From contig NZ_CP059556.1 in NCBI RefSeq assembly GCF_024734405.1, positions 4,092,001 through 4,156,000 of the forward strand: 64,000 bases of DNA. The letters are read 5' to 3'. Position 1 is the stretch's first letter. Each line of letters starts with the position of its first letter. The notes under the pieces are model-generated. The model ran no database searches, was not told the DNA's origin, and was given only the letters and a program-made list of their open reading frames with translations. This DNA is from Saccharopolyspora gregorii. Lineage in GTDB: Bacteria; Actinomycetota; Actinomycetes; Mycobacteriales; Pseudonocardiaceae. The translations under genes and the position numbers were made by a program. Shown piece after piece: positions 56,062 through 64,000 of this stretch.

Positions 56062-57495
56062 CTACTGCCGCGGGCTCTCCAGCGGCACGCCGTCGGCGGA
56101 CAGCGGCGGCGGCGGGAGCTCGGAGCTGGAGGTCAGCGGTGCCGCCCCGTCCAGCGGCCGACCGGCCTGCTCGCTGAGGAACCGCGTGCTGACGACGCCG
56201 ACGATCCCGGCCCCGACCAGGAAGTAGCCCGGCCAGTCGAGGTTCCCGGTCGCGGTGGCCAGCGCTTCGATGATCGTCGGCGCGGTGCCGGCGAACAACG
56301 ACACGGCGAGGTTGAACAGCACCGCCAGGCTGCTGTACCGGATCATGGTGGGGAACAGCGCGGGCAGCGTGGACGGCGAGACCGCCGCGAAGCACACCAG
56401 CGCCAGGCCGATGATGAGCAGCCCGGCGACCTGCCCCACCAGCCCTCCGCGCAGCAGCCAGACCGCGGGCAGCCCCAGCAGGACCAGCCCGACGCTCCCG
56501 GTCATCAGCACGGGTTTCCGCCCGACGCGATCGCTGAGCCGCCCCACCGAGACGATCACGCACAGCATCAGCACCATGACGACGACCTGGAGCGCGGTGG
56601 CGACCTCGGGGCTGGTGCCGCCGAGCCCGTAGCGCGGCAGCGTGCCGGTGAGGTAGGTCGGGACGTAGTTCGTCAGCACGTAGTTCGTGACGTTCCAGGC
56701 CACCACGATGCCGACGGCGACGAGCGCGGCCGCCCGGTACCGGGTCACCACGATCTGCAGCGCGCGCCGGGAGGACATCGTGGCCAGCGCGGGTGAGCGT
56801 TCCATGAGCTGCCGGAACGCCGGGGTGTCCTCCAGCCGCAGCCGCAGGTAGATACCGGTGATGCCCAGCGGCAGCGCGAGCATGAACGGCACCCGCCAGC
56901 CCCAGGAGAGCAGGTCCTGCTCGGGCAGCACGGCGATCACCGTCCAGCACACCCCGGCGCCGAGCGTGTAGCCGGTGAGGGTGCCGAACTCCAGCCAGCT
57001 GCCGAAGAAGCCGCGCCTGCGGTCCGGCGAGTACTCGGCGATGAGGGTGAGCGCGCCGGTGTACTCGCCACCGGCGGAGAAGCCCTGCAGCATCCGCACG
57101 AACAGCACCAGCAGCGGCGCGGCGACGCCGATCGCCCCGTAGCTCGGGATCAGCCCGAGCAGCACGGTGGACACGGCCATGAGCACGACGGTGGCGGAGA
57201 GGACCTTGGTGCGCCCGATCTTGTCGCCGAGCCTGCCGAACACGAATCCGCCGAGCGGGCGCATCAGGAACGCGGCCGCGAACGCGCCGAGGGTGTAGGC
57301 GGTGGCCCACTGGCCGCCATCCGGGAAGAACACCCGGCCGAGCACGACGGCCGCGAGGTAGGAGTAGATCCCGAAGTCGTACCACTCCGCGACGTTGCCG
57401 ATCGCCGCCGCGGCGACGGCGCGCCGGACGGTGCGCTCCTCCTCCACGACCGGCCGGCGGAAGGCCCGCCTGGGCCGCTTCGAGCGGTCGATCAT
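56062..57495 (-). CDS. MHS-family MFS transporter (betaine/proline type)
   Basis: 477 residues, metabolite:H+ symporter family like ProP and ShiA. Landmarks are GNVAEWYDFGIYSYLA, GGFVFGRLGDKIGRTK and LQGFSAGGEYTGAL, the MHS signature. The GntR-type site in its promoter (57567) and the surrounding genes suggest uptake of glycine betaine, dimethylglycine or sarcosine. Which one is not determined. Confidence 0.88.
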   Translation of the reverse strand: MIDRSKRPRRAFRRPVVEEERTVRRAVAAAAIGNVAEWYDFGIYSYLAAVVLGRVFFPDGGQWATAYTLGAFAAAFLMRPLGGFVFGRLGDKIGRTKVLSATVVLMAVSTVLLGLIPSYGAIGVAAPLLVLFVRMLQGFSAGGEYTGALTLIAEYSPDRRRGFFGSWLEFGTLTGYTLGAGVCWTVIAVLPEQDLLSWGWRVPFMLALPLGITGIYLRLRLEDTPAFRQLMERSPALATMSSRRALQIVVTRYRAAALVAVGIVVAWNVTNYVLTNYVPTYLTGTLPRYGLGGTSPEVATALQVVVMVLMLCVIVSVGRLSDRVGRKPVLMTGSVGLVLLGLPAVWLLRGGLVGQVAGLLIIGLALVCFAAVSPSTLPALFPTMIRYSSLAVLFNLAVSLFAGTAPTIIEALATATGNLDWPGYFLVGAGIVGVVSTRFLSEQAGRPLDGAAPLTSSSELPPPPLSADGVPLESPRQ

Positions 57496-57566
57496 GAGGT
57501 CTCCCCCGATGCGCGCTGCCGCGCCGTTCCCGGCCGCCCCGTCCCCTTCGACGCCAGGTCCGTGGT

Positions 57567-57576
57567 TGATATATCT
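57567..57576. promoter_or_regulatory. GntR-type operator upstream of the transporter
   Basis: TGATATATCT, one mismatch from TGATATATCA, lies 72 bp before the transporter start on the minus strand and 330 bp before the ferredoxin gene. Confidence 0.6.
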
Positions 57577-57827
57577 GTTGCACGATAAGTGGTGGTCAGG
57601 ACCGGGTCAACACGCCGTTCCGGTGCCCTCGCGGCCCCCTGGAGCCCGCCGAGGAACCCCTCGCGGGCACCGGCCGGCGGGCGCTCTCCGGCGACGGTGC
57701 GTCGCGAACTTCCCACGGCAACAAGGGTTTTCGCTACCGGCGGGTTTCCGCGCGTTACACCCGCGGCAACTCTCAGGCCTCCGTGGGCGCCGATTCGCCC
57801 GCTCGGCGGGGACGGCGAATTTCATCG

Positions 57828-57872
57828 TTGACGACCAAGGTGACGAGCCTCATTCTATCGGTTGCGCATTGC
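57828..57872 (+). promoter_or_regulatory. Promoter of the ferredoxin operon with TGCGCATTGC element
   Basis: TTGACG (57828-57833) and CATTCT (57851-57856), 17 bp apart, precede TGCGCATTGC (57863-57872). The arrangement matches the gbcA promoter (29-30 bases from -35 to the element). Confidence 0.5.
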
Positions 57873-57907
57873 AGTACGGGTTCCGCCATCTGCAACAGGA
57901 GGCCAGA

Positions 57908-58252
57908 ATGATTCCAGTGGGCGCGCTGTCCGACATCCCTCCCGGCGAGTCGGCCCGGGTGCAGGGCGAGGTGGCGATCGCTGTGTTCAACGTGGACGGC
58001 GAGCTGTTCGCCATCGACGACACCTGCACGCACCAGGACGCTTCGCTCTCCGACGGTTGGCTCGAAGGCTGCGCGGTCGAATGTCCGCTGCACGCGGCCT
58101 GCTTCGACCTGCGCACCGGCCGCCCCAGCGGCCCACCCGCCAAGAAACCCGTGCGCACCCACCGGGTCACCGTCGACGACGGGATCGTCTACGTGCTCGA
58201 GAGCAGCGACGTCGACGCCGTCGCCGGTGCGGTCGTGGAAGAGGTGAGTTGA
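57908..58252 (+). CDS. Rieske-type [2Fe-2S] ferredoxin
   Basis: 114 residues. Cluster ligands are CTH in DDTCTHQDAS and CPLH in CAVECPLHAA. It is a single soluble Rieske domain without a membrane helix. It should carry electrons from the reductase, next gene, to the oxygenase GbcA. ATG 57908 follows AGGAGG. This three-part chain differs from the GbcAB pair of Pseudomonas, where a single reductase feeds the oxygenase. Confidence 0.9.
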   Translation: MIPVGALSDIPPGESARVQGEVAIAVFNVDGELFAIDDTCTHQDASLSDGWLEGCAVECPLHAACFDLRTGRPSGPPAKKPVRTHRVTVDDGIVYVLESSDVDAVAGAVVEEVS

Positions 58253-59416
58253 TTGCGCGAGATCACCGTCGTCGGAGCCTCGCTCGCCGGTCTCACCGCG
58301 GTCCGCGCGCTGCGCGAGCACGGCTTCGACGGGCGCATCGTCGTCGTCGGCGACGAGGAGCACGCCCCGTACGACCGGCCCCCGCTGTCCAAGGAGTTCC
58401 TCGCGGGCACCGCCTCCGAGGACGACATCGCCCTGACCGAACCGGACGACTCCGCGCTGGAAGTGGACTGGCGGCTGGGCCGCGCGGCCACCGGCCTCGA
58501 CCTCCGGGACCGGGCCGTGCTGCTGGCGGACGGCGAGCGGATCACCTCCGACGCCGTCGTGCTCGCCACCGGTGCCCGCGCCCGCGCGCTACCAGGACAG
58601 GTGCCGGAGGGCGTCCGGACGTTGCGCACCCTCGACGACGCCCGCGCGCTGCGGGAGGAACTCGTGCCGGGAGCACGCCTGGTCGTCATCGGCGCCGGCT
58701 TCATCGGCGCCGAGATCGCCTCCACCGCGGTCGGGCTCGGCGTCGAAGTGGACGTCGTCGAGGCCGCCGCCGTCCCGCTGCAGCGGGCGCTCGGCCCCGA
58801 GATGGGCGAGGTGTGCGGCCGGATGCACGCCCGCAACGGGGTGCGGATCCACGTCGGCACCGGCGTCGCCGAGCTGGTCGGCGAGCCCCGGGTGACCGCC
58901 GTCCGGCTCGCCGACGGCCGCGAACTGCCCGCCGACGTGGTCGTGGTCGGCATCGGGGCGCAGCCGAACGTGGAATGGCTGGAAGAGTCCGGGATCCCGC
59001 TGCGGGACGGCGTGCGCACCGACGCGGCGGGGCGGACCGAGGTGCCGGAGGTGGTGGCGGTCGGCGACTGCGCCAACGCCCACCGGGACTACACCGCGGA
59101 ACCGCTGCGGCTGGAGCACTGGACGAACGCCGCGCAGCACCCGGCCGCCGCGGCCGCCGCGCTGCTCGGCGCCGAGCACTCCGCCCCGGCGCACCACGCC
59201 GTCCCCTACTTCTGGTCCGACCAGTACGGCAGCAAGATCCAGTTCGCCGGGCACCGCACCCCCGGCTGCACCGTCCGGATCGAGGAGGGCGACGTGAACT
59301 CCGGCGAGTTCCTGGCGCTGTACCTGGATTCCGCGGACGAACCGGTCGGGGTGCTCTCGGTAGACCGGGCCAAGTCGTTCGGGCGCTGGCGGCGGCGGCT
59401 CGCCGCCAGGTTGTGA
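58253..59416 (+). CDS. NAD(P)H:ferredoxin reductase (FAD)
   Basis: 387 residues, oxygenase-coupled reductase family. FAD binding is VVGASLAGLTAVRAL and the NAD motif VVIGAGFIGAEIASTAV. Later AVGDCANA is the FAD-contact segment. It starts with TTG at 58253, directly after the ferredoxin stop, and would reduce the ferredoxin. A Rieske ferredoxin and this reductase are the usual pair of three-component dioxygenases. Confidence 0.9.
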   Translation: MREITVVGASLAGLTAVRALREHGFDGRIVVVGDEEHAPYDRPPLSKEFLAGTASEDDIALTEPDDSALEVDWRLGRAATGLDLRDRAVLLADGERITSDAVVLATGARARALPGQVPEGVRTLRTLDDARALREELVPGARLVVIGAGFIGAEIASTAVGLGVEVDVVEAAAVPLQRALGPEMGEVCGRMHARNGVRIHVGTGVAELVGEPRVTAVRLADGRELPADVVVVGIGAQPNVEWLEESGIPLRDGVRTDAAGRTEVPEVVAVGDCANAHRDYTAEPLRLEHWTNAAQHPAAAAAALLGAEHSAPAHHAVPYFWSDQYGSKIQFAGHRTPGCTVRIEEGDVNSGEFLALYLDSADEPVGVLSVDRAKSFGRWRRRLAARL

Positions 59417-59458
59417 ACGCGCACCGGGTCCGGCCGCGGCCGTGACCACGTCCCGGAG

Positions 59459-59485
59459 GGAGCGAGGTGCCCCGCTCCTCGCTCC
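59459..59485. terminator. Hairpin between convergent reductase and GntR genes
   Basis: GGAGCGAGG (59459-59467) pairs perfectly with CCTCGCTCC (59477-59485), loop of nine bases. It can serve both directions. Confidence 0.6.
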
Positions 59486-59494
59486 GCCCGGCGA

Positions 59495-60157
59495 TCACAC
59501 CACCGCGCGGATGGCCTCCTCGAAACCGAGCACGTGGTCGCAGGCCAGCTGCTCGGCCTCGTCGGCGGACCGCGCGCCGATCGCGCGCAGCAGCCCGGAG
59601 TGCTCGCCGACGTGGCTGTCGAAGTGCGACATGCGTTCCAGGAACAGGCAGAAGATGCGAGTGGCGAGGTTGTCGTAGCGCACCAGGGTGTCCTCCAGGT
59701 GCGGGTTCCCGGCGGCGCGGTAGATCGCGCGGTGGACGTGCAGGTCCCAGCGCATCAGCTCGTCCCTGGTCAGCGAGCGCACGTCGACCTCGTCGAGCTC
59801 GTCGGCCATCTCGACCAGCTCGGCCAGCACGGCGGCGCTCGCGGATTCGGCGGCGCGGCGGGCCGCCAGCGGTTCCAGCTGCACCCGAAGCTCGGAGATG
59901 TAGGCGAGGTCGGTGATGTCCACCGCGGTCGCGAAGGTCCCCCGGCGCGGGTAGGACACCACGAGCCGGTCGATCTCCAGCCGCTTCAGCGCTTCGCGGA
60001 CCGGCGTCCGGCCGACGTCGAGCGATTTCGCCAGCGCCACGTCGTCGATCGCGGTCATCGGCGGGATGTCGAGCATGATGAGCCGGTCGCTGATCTCCGC
60101 GTACGCCTTGTCGGCCAACGACGCGTAGACGGGTTCATCGGTGGTCGTCGGGTTCAT
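59495..60157 (-). CDS. GntR-family regulator with FCD domain
   Basis: 220 residues. The winged helix has YASLADKAYAEISDRLI and VGRTPVREALKRLEIDRLV. The FCD ligand domain carries the metal-type residues in WDLHVHRAIYRAAGN and EHSGLLRAI. ATG 60157 with GGTGGAG before it is chosen; a GTG at 60196 is less likely. The TGATATATCA-like site upstream (60208) and the same motif at the glyA, dmgO and transporter promoters suggest that it is the local repressor of the betaine regulon. The ligand may be an intermediate of the pathway. Confidence 0.85.
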   Translation of the reverse strand: MNPTTTDEPVYASLADKAYAEISDRLIMLDIPPMTAIDDVALAKSLDVGRTPVREALKRLEIDRLVVSYPRRGTFATAVDITDLAYISELRVQLEPLAARRAAESASAAVLAELVEMADELDEVDVRSLTRDELMRWDLHVHRAIYRAAGNPHLEDTLVRYDNLATRIFCLFLERMSHFDSHVGEHSGLLRAIGARSADEAEQLACDHVLGFEEAIRAVV

Positions 60158-60207
60158 CGCGGCCTCGGCTCCACCGAGGGGCGGTCGATTCCGCACATCT
60201 TGAGCCT

Positions 60208-60217
60208 TGACATATCA
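60208..60217. promoter_or_regulatory. GntR autoregulatory operator
   Basis: TGACATATCA, one mismatch from TGATATATCA, 50 bp upstream of the gntR start, followed by a further partial TATCTGT repeat. Confidence 0.6.
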
Positions 60218-60286
60218 GCACTGTATCTGTTGGAGGTCTGTGCACGAACAGAACCCGGGCCGGTTTCCGCTCGGTGGAACGCGCGC

Positions 60287-60313
60287 GGCCGCGCCACCGT
60301 TCGTGGCGCGGCC
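60287..60313 (-). terminator. Hairpin terminator after the small Cys protein
   Basis: A perfect 11-bp stem (60287-60297 with 60303-60313) and a CGTTC loop follow the stop of the 60-residue gene on the minus strand. Confidence 0.7.
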
Positions 60314-60335
60314 GGGGTGTTCCGGGGCTCCGGGT

Positions 60336-60518
60336 TCAGCGCTTCTTGCCGCTGCGCTTGGCGGCCACGCAGTCCGGGCAGGTCGGCATGCCGCTGAGCA
60401 TGGTCTCGGCGTAGGTCTTGTCCAGGAACGCCTTGCCGCACAGCGAGGTGGCCAAGCTGTCCCAGGGCGAGACCTTCCCGCAATGCCGGATGCCGTCGTG
60501 CACGATGTCGGTTGCCAT
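60336..60518 (-). CDS. Small Cys-containing protein (putative zinc-binding)
   Basis: 60 residues. Four Cys (HCGK, LCGK and CPDC near the C-terminus) and a basic tail KRSGKKR suggest a mini zinc finger. Similar H/C-G...C-G-K...CPDC proteins are common and unstudied in actinomycetes. ATG 60518 has GGAGGCAAG upstream, and a terminator follows, so it is a real gene. Function unknown. Confidence 0.65.
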   Translation of the reverse strand: MATDIVHDGIRHCGKVSPWDSLATSLCGKAFLDKTYAETMLSGMPTCPDCVAAKRSGKKR

Positions 60519-60805
60519 GAGCCTTGCCTCCAGCTCTAGTGCCCTCTTCCGAATGAACAACTCCCCGATCGGACGTCCACTCCAGCACGTTCGGTAACCA
60601 GAAGGCAGCTCATTCCGCCGCTCAACGCCGTGCGGTCACCCCATTGCGGCCAGCGGTAGATCAAGATTCGGCCGAAGTGATGACTTCGTGCATTGTTCAA
60701 CCTCTCCCTGCTGGGCCGATCGGGTGTGATCATCAGGGCGCTGGTCCGACGGGGCGGCGACCGGCGCGGACGGCGGAACCACCTGCGCCGGTCGCCGGAT
60801 CCGGT

Positions 60806-61495
60806 TCACAGCGCGGCGAGCACCTGCTCGGCCATCGGGCCGCTCGACGCCGGGTTCTGACCGGTGAACAGGTTCCCGTCCCGCACGGTGAACGGCTGGT
60901 AGGCGGGCCCGCTCTCGTGCACCGCGCCCCGCTCCCGCAACCGGCTCGCCAGCAGCCACGGCGCGCCGTCCGCGGTGCCGAACAGCCGCTCCTCCTCATC
61001 GGTGAACGCGGCCATCCGCCGCCGCGCGAACCGCCAACCCCCCGCCTCGTCCACGGCGCTGAGCAGCGCGGCCGGGCCGTGGCAGACCGCGGCGATGGCG
61101 ACGCCGGCGCGGTCCGCCGCCACGAGCAGCCGGCCGAGGTCGGGGTCCTCGTGCAGGTCGACCACGGGCCCGTGCCCGCCGGGCAGCACGATCGCCGCGT
61201 AGTCGTCGAGCACCACCTCCGCCAGCGGCAGCAGCGGACCGAACTCGTCCAGCGCCGTCGCCGCGTGCGCCACGTGGCGGGCGCAGTCCGGCCCGGCGAT
61301 CTCCGGGTCGGCGCTGTGCCGGTCCAGCGGCTGCCGCACCCCGCCCGGCGAGGCGAAGTCCACCGCGAACCCGGCGGCGGCGAACACCGCGTGCGGCGCG
61401 GCGACCTCCTCCGCCCAGTAGCCCGTCGGGTAGGCCGATCCGTCGGTGCGGACCCAGGTGTCGGCGGCGGACATGACGATCAGGACCTTGCGCAT
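60806..61495 (-). CDS. DJ-1/PfpI-family type 1 glutamine amidotransferase-like protein
   Basis: 229 residues, HchA-like. The nucleophilic Cys is in AVCHGPAALL, with an upstream acidic residue in GYWAEEVAAPH. The family includes glyoxalase III and deglycase-type stress enzymes and some chaperones. ATG 61495. It diverges from an XRE regulator that may control it. Confidence 0.88.
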   Translation of the reverse strand: MRKVLIVMSAADTWVRTDGSAYPTGYWAEEVAAPHAVFAAAGFAVDFASPGGVRQPLDRHSADPEIAGPDCARHVAHAATALDEFGPLLPLAEVVLDDYAAIVLPGGHGPVVDLHEDPDLGRLLVAADRAGVAIAAVCHGPAALLSAVDEAGGWRFARRRMAAFTDEEERLFGTADGAPWLLASRLRERGAVHESGPAYQPFTVRDGNLFTGQNPASSGPMAEQVLAAL

Positions 61496-61675
61496 CGGGC
61501 GCCTCTCTCTTTCGACGGCGGGGGTTCCTCCCCGGTTCGGCCACCAGCCTGGTCGCCGGGGCGCGCCGGAACCGGCGCATCGCGCGCCCTGCCGGTGCGC
61601 GGACCCGCGAACCTGGGACTCGGCGGTCCACCCGCACGCCCCCGCGGGCGCCCGGACGGCGGGACAATCGCGGGC

Positions 61676-62527
61676 ATGGCCCAGCACAACCGCGAACTCG
61701 CCGACTTCCTGCGCCGCGCCCGCGGGCTCGGTGATCCGGCCCGCGCCGGACTGCCCGCCGACGGGCGGGTGCGGCGCGTCCCCGGGCTGCGGCGCGAAGA
61801 GGTCGCGCTGCTCGCCGGGGTGTCCACCGACTACTACGCGCGGCTCGAACAGGGACGGCGGATCGTTCCCTCGCCCGCCGTGGTCGCGGCGATCGGCCGG
61901 GCGCTGGACCTGGACGCCGCGGGCCGCGCGCACCTGGCGACCCTCGTCGGCCGGACCGCGAGCCCGCGCCGCAGGCCGAACTCGGTGCAGCGGCTCCGGC
62001 CCGGCGTCCACCAGCTGCTCGACTCGCTGGACGGCGAACCGGCGCTGGTGCTCGGCAGGCGCACCGACGTGCTCGCGAGCAACCGGATGGCGCGGGCGCT
62101 GTTCACCGACTTCGAGCGGATGCCCGCGGCCCGGCGCAACTACGCGCGCTGGATGTTCCTCGACGACGGCACCCGGGAGCTGTTCGCGGACTGGGAGGTG
62201 CACGCGCGGACGACCGTGGAGAGCCTCCGCCTCGACGTCGGCGCGGACCCCGAGGACCGGGCGGCGGTGGCGCTGGTCGCGGAACTGCGCGCGGGCAGCC
62301 GGGAGTTCGGCCGGTGGTGGGACGAGCACCGGGTGCACCAGCGCACCCACGGGTCGAAGCGGTTGCGGCACCCGGTGGTCGGCGAGCTCACCGTCGAGTA
62401 CGAGACCTTCGCGCTGCCCGGCGACCCGGACACCACGCTGTTCGTCTACACCGCCGAACCCGGCTCGTCCTCCCGGGAGGCGCTGGGCCTGCTCGCCAGC
62501 TGGGGCGTGCCCGCCCGGCCGCGCTGA
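61676..62527 (+). CDS. XRE-family regulator with MmyB-like ligand domain
   Basis: 283 residues. The N-terminal HTH reads LRREEVALLAGVSTDYYARLEQGR, here cut to its core LAGVSTDYYARLEQG. The C-terminal MLTR-like domain has LVLGRRTDVLASNRMARALF and WDEHRVHQRTHGSKRLRHP, shown in part. Members regulate neighbouring oxidoreductases in actinomycetes. It is divergent from the DJ-1 gene (180 bp between). Confidence 0.9.
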   Translation: MAQHNRELADFLRRARGLGDPARAGLPADGRVRRVPGLRREEVALLAGVSTDYYARLEQGRRIVPSPAVVAAIGRALDLDAAGRAHLATLVGRTASPRRRPNSVQRLRPGVHQLLDSLDGEPALVLGRRTDVLASNRMARALFTDFERMPAARRNYARWMFLDDGTRELFADWEVHARTTVESLRLDVGADPEDRAAVALVAELRAGSREFGRWWDEHRVHQRTHGSKRLRHPVVGELTVEYETFALPGDPDTTLFVYTAEPGSSSREALGLLASWGVPARPR

Positions 62528-62681
62528 CCGGCGAGGATTTTCCCCTCGGGAAGGGGAATTCCGGCCCCGCCCGGCGGGGCGAATCCGGCATCATCCCTAC
62601 CGTGGGAGCCGGTGGCGCCGCGGCGCCGCCGGTCGAGTGCGCGACACCGCGCGCACCCCCCTCAGCTCTTGGAGTCGCCCC

Positions 62682-63839
62682 GTGCGCGTGCTGTTCTGCG
62701 CCGTCCCCGCCTACGGCCACCTCCTGCCGCTCGCCGCGCTGATCGAGGCCGCGCTCGCCGACGGGCACCAGGCGGCGGTGCTCACCAGCGGCGACATGCG
62801 GCCCGCGGTCGAGGACGAACTGGCGGCCGGGGTGCGGCTGCTCGCCGCCGGTCCGACGGCGATCGAGTTCACCGCCGAAGCCGCGCGCCGCACCGGGACC
62901 GACGTGATGCGCCCGGCGCCGGAGGTCGTCGGGGAGGTCTTCGGCGCCTGCCGCTTGGAGCTCGGCGGTGCCGAGTCCGTCGAGCGCGCGCGGGACTGGG
63001 CACCGGACCTGGTGATCGCCGAGTACTACGACACCACCGGCCCGCTCGTCGCAGCCGCGCTCGGAATCCCTTGGCACCAGGCGGGAATCGGCCCGGCGGT
63101 CCCGCCGGAGCTCGCCGAGCTGATCGGGACTTCGGCGGCCCGGTACCACCGCGAGGCCGGGATCGTCCCCGAACCGCCCACCACCTACCTGGACCCGTGG
63201 CCGGAGGAGTTGCAGGAGCCGGGCTGGTCCAGCCCGGTGCCGCCGCTGCCGGTGCGCGGCCGGGCGCACCGCCGCCCCGAGGGCCGGGAGGCGCCGCAAC
63301 GCGGGTTCGCGACCGCGGACCGGCTGACCGCGCTGGTCACGCTGGGCACCGTCTTCTCCGACCCGCAGGTGCTGGACGAGTTCGTCGCGGCCGTGTCGAG
63401 CAGGCCGCTGAACCTGCGGGTCACGCTGGGCATGGCCCACGGCGCGGGGCCGAACGCGGCGCGCGCCGACGAGGTGCGCGACTCCGGCGCCGAGATCCAC
63501 TACGTGCCGTTCGCACCGCTGGACGACCTGCTCGACGGGGCGGGCCTGGTGGTGGGCGCCGGTGGTTCCGGCACCGTGCTCGGCGCGCTGAGCCGCGGGA
63601 TTCCGCTGGTGCTGTGCCCGCAGGGCGCGGACCAGCCGACCAACGCAGCGCGCGCGGCGGCCGCCGGGGTCGCGGTCGTCGTCGACTCCCCCGCCGGGAT
63701 CGCCGCGGCGATCGAGCGGGTGCTGTCCGATCCGTCGTACGCGGCGCGGGCCGCGGCCGTCGCGGCGGAGCTCAGCACCCGTCCCGCGCCCGCGGACGTG
63801 CTGCGCGCCCTCACCGGCTCCCCCGAACCCGTGGCCTGA
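62682..63839 (+). CDS. Family 1 (MGT-type) glycosyltransferase
   Basis: 385 residues, GT-B fold. The N-terminus is VLFCAVPAYGHLLPLAAL. The donor-site region reads VVGAGGSGTVLGALSRGIPLV, where the usual HHGGAGT is changed to GAGGSGT. The later PQGADQPTNAARAA completes it. Such enzymes glycosylate macrolides and other natural products, or detoxify them. GTG 62682 is preceded by GGAG. No further biosynthetic genes are visible to the right edge. Confidence 0.85.
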   Translation: MRVLFCAVPAYGHLLPLAALIEAALADGHQAAVLTSGDMRPAVEDELAAGVRLLAAGPTAIEFTAEAARRTGTDVMRPAPEVVGEVFGACRLELGGAESVERARDWAPDLVIAEYYDTTGPLVAAALGIPWHQAGIGPAVPPELAELIGTSAARYHREAGIVPEPPTTYLDPWPEELQEPGWSSPVPPLPVRGRAHRRPEGREAPQRGFATADRLTALVTLGTVFSDPQVLDEFVAAVSSRPLNLRVTLGMAHGAGPNAARADEVRDSGAEIHYVPFAPLDDLLDGAGLVVGAGGSGTVLGALSRGIPLVLCPQGADQPTNAARAAAAGVAVVVDSPAGIAAAIERVLSDPSYAARAAAVAAELSTRPAPADVLRALTGSPEPVA

Positions 63840-64000
63840 CCGCCCGGACGAACGGCCGTACCGGGCTCGGCCAAGCGGAAGTCCTGGCCGCGCCCGGCTC
63901 GTCGCCGGAGCTCGAACCACCGTCGCCGACCACGCGGCCCCCTCGCTCCCCCGTCCGGTGGGGACGGCGCGGACCACCGCATTCCGCCCGAACTCGGTGC
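63840..64000. other. Right-edge intergenic sequence
   Basis: A weak GC hairpin (GCCCGG ... CCGGGC) lies just after the glycosyltransferase stop and may terminate it. Nothing else can be supported. Confidence 0.3.

Overview
The window is about 64 kb of very GC-rich chromosome with GTG and TTG starts, dense overlapping operons, an F420-type (LLM) oxidoreductase, a mycothiol-type formaldehyde dehydrogenase and an actinobacterial sulfur-leader peptide. Together these point to a mycothiol-using actinomycete, most likely Pseudonocardiales (Saccharopolyspora-like). The genus is an inference. I saw no rRNA or tRNA genes, CRISPR arrays, insertion sequences or prophage.

Region 1 (1-5283): an acid-sugar (tetronate-type) catabolic locus. 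A GntP permease (cut by the left edge) and a DXR-like (DRL) oxidoreductase face a DUF1537 kinase and a class II aldolase-type decarboxylase across a shared promoter with repeated TTCACA-like half-sites. It is followed by an XRE regulator broken by a one-base frameshift.

Region 2 (5296-16290): an eleven-gene, mostly translationally coupled operon on the minus strand. It starts with a 2-epi-5-epi-valiolone synthase-like sugar phosphate cyclase. Then come a ROK kinase, two zinc-type dehydrogenases, an SDR, a TIM-barrel isomerase/epimerase, a HAD phosphatase, a membrane acyltransferase, an alpha/beta hydrolase, an MFS exporter and an LLM oxidoreductase. An 18-bp perfect palindrome lies upstream. 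This looks like a compact biosynthetic operon for an acylated C7-cyclitol without aminotransferase or glycosyltransferase, and it is the best candidate for an undescribed system.

Region 3 (16291-21054): an ImmA/IrrE-type metalloprotein with a membrane partner, and a secreted GH92 alpha-mannosidase with a LacI-type operator.

Region 4 (21055-33395): a sulfur-acquisition neighbourhood. It holds a TetR gene, a Cys-containing leader peptide ahead of a DUF4242/acyl-CoA dehydrogenase/ABC operon, the methionine importer MetNIQ, and a taurine/sulfonate-type ABC importer preceded by a possible Cys-ending upstream ORF. A membrane alpha/beta hydrolase sits between them.

Region 5 (33487-39708): glutamate dehydrogenase, a sodium:solute symporter with its DUF3311 partner, a 2-hydroxyacid dehydrogenase and an FMO-like monooxygenase.

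Region 6 (39866-60157): a complete glycine betaine to pyruvate regulon. A Rieske oxygenase with a Rieske ferredoxin and a ferredoxin reductase starts demethylation. Dimethylglycine oxidase and heterotetrameric sarcosine oxidase (SoxBDAG) continue it to glycine. GlyA and SdaA convert glycine through serine to pyruvate. C1 units on folate are oxidised by FolD and FchA and released by PurU, and free formaldehyde is handled by the mycothiol-dependent dehydrogenase. An MHS-family transporter and a GntR/FCD regulator complete the set. TGATATATCA-like palindromes recur at the glyA/dmgO, transporter/ferredoxin and gntR promoters, and a second shared element (TGCGCATTGC) lies at the two Rieske-protein promoters. 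FolD lacks the catalytic lysine of the cyclohydrolase, which would explain the adjacent fchA.

Region 7 (60336-64000): a small Cys protein, a DJ-1/PfpI protein, an XRE regulator and a family 1 glycosyltransferase.
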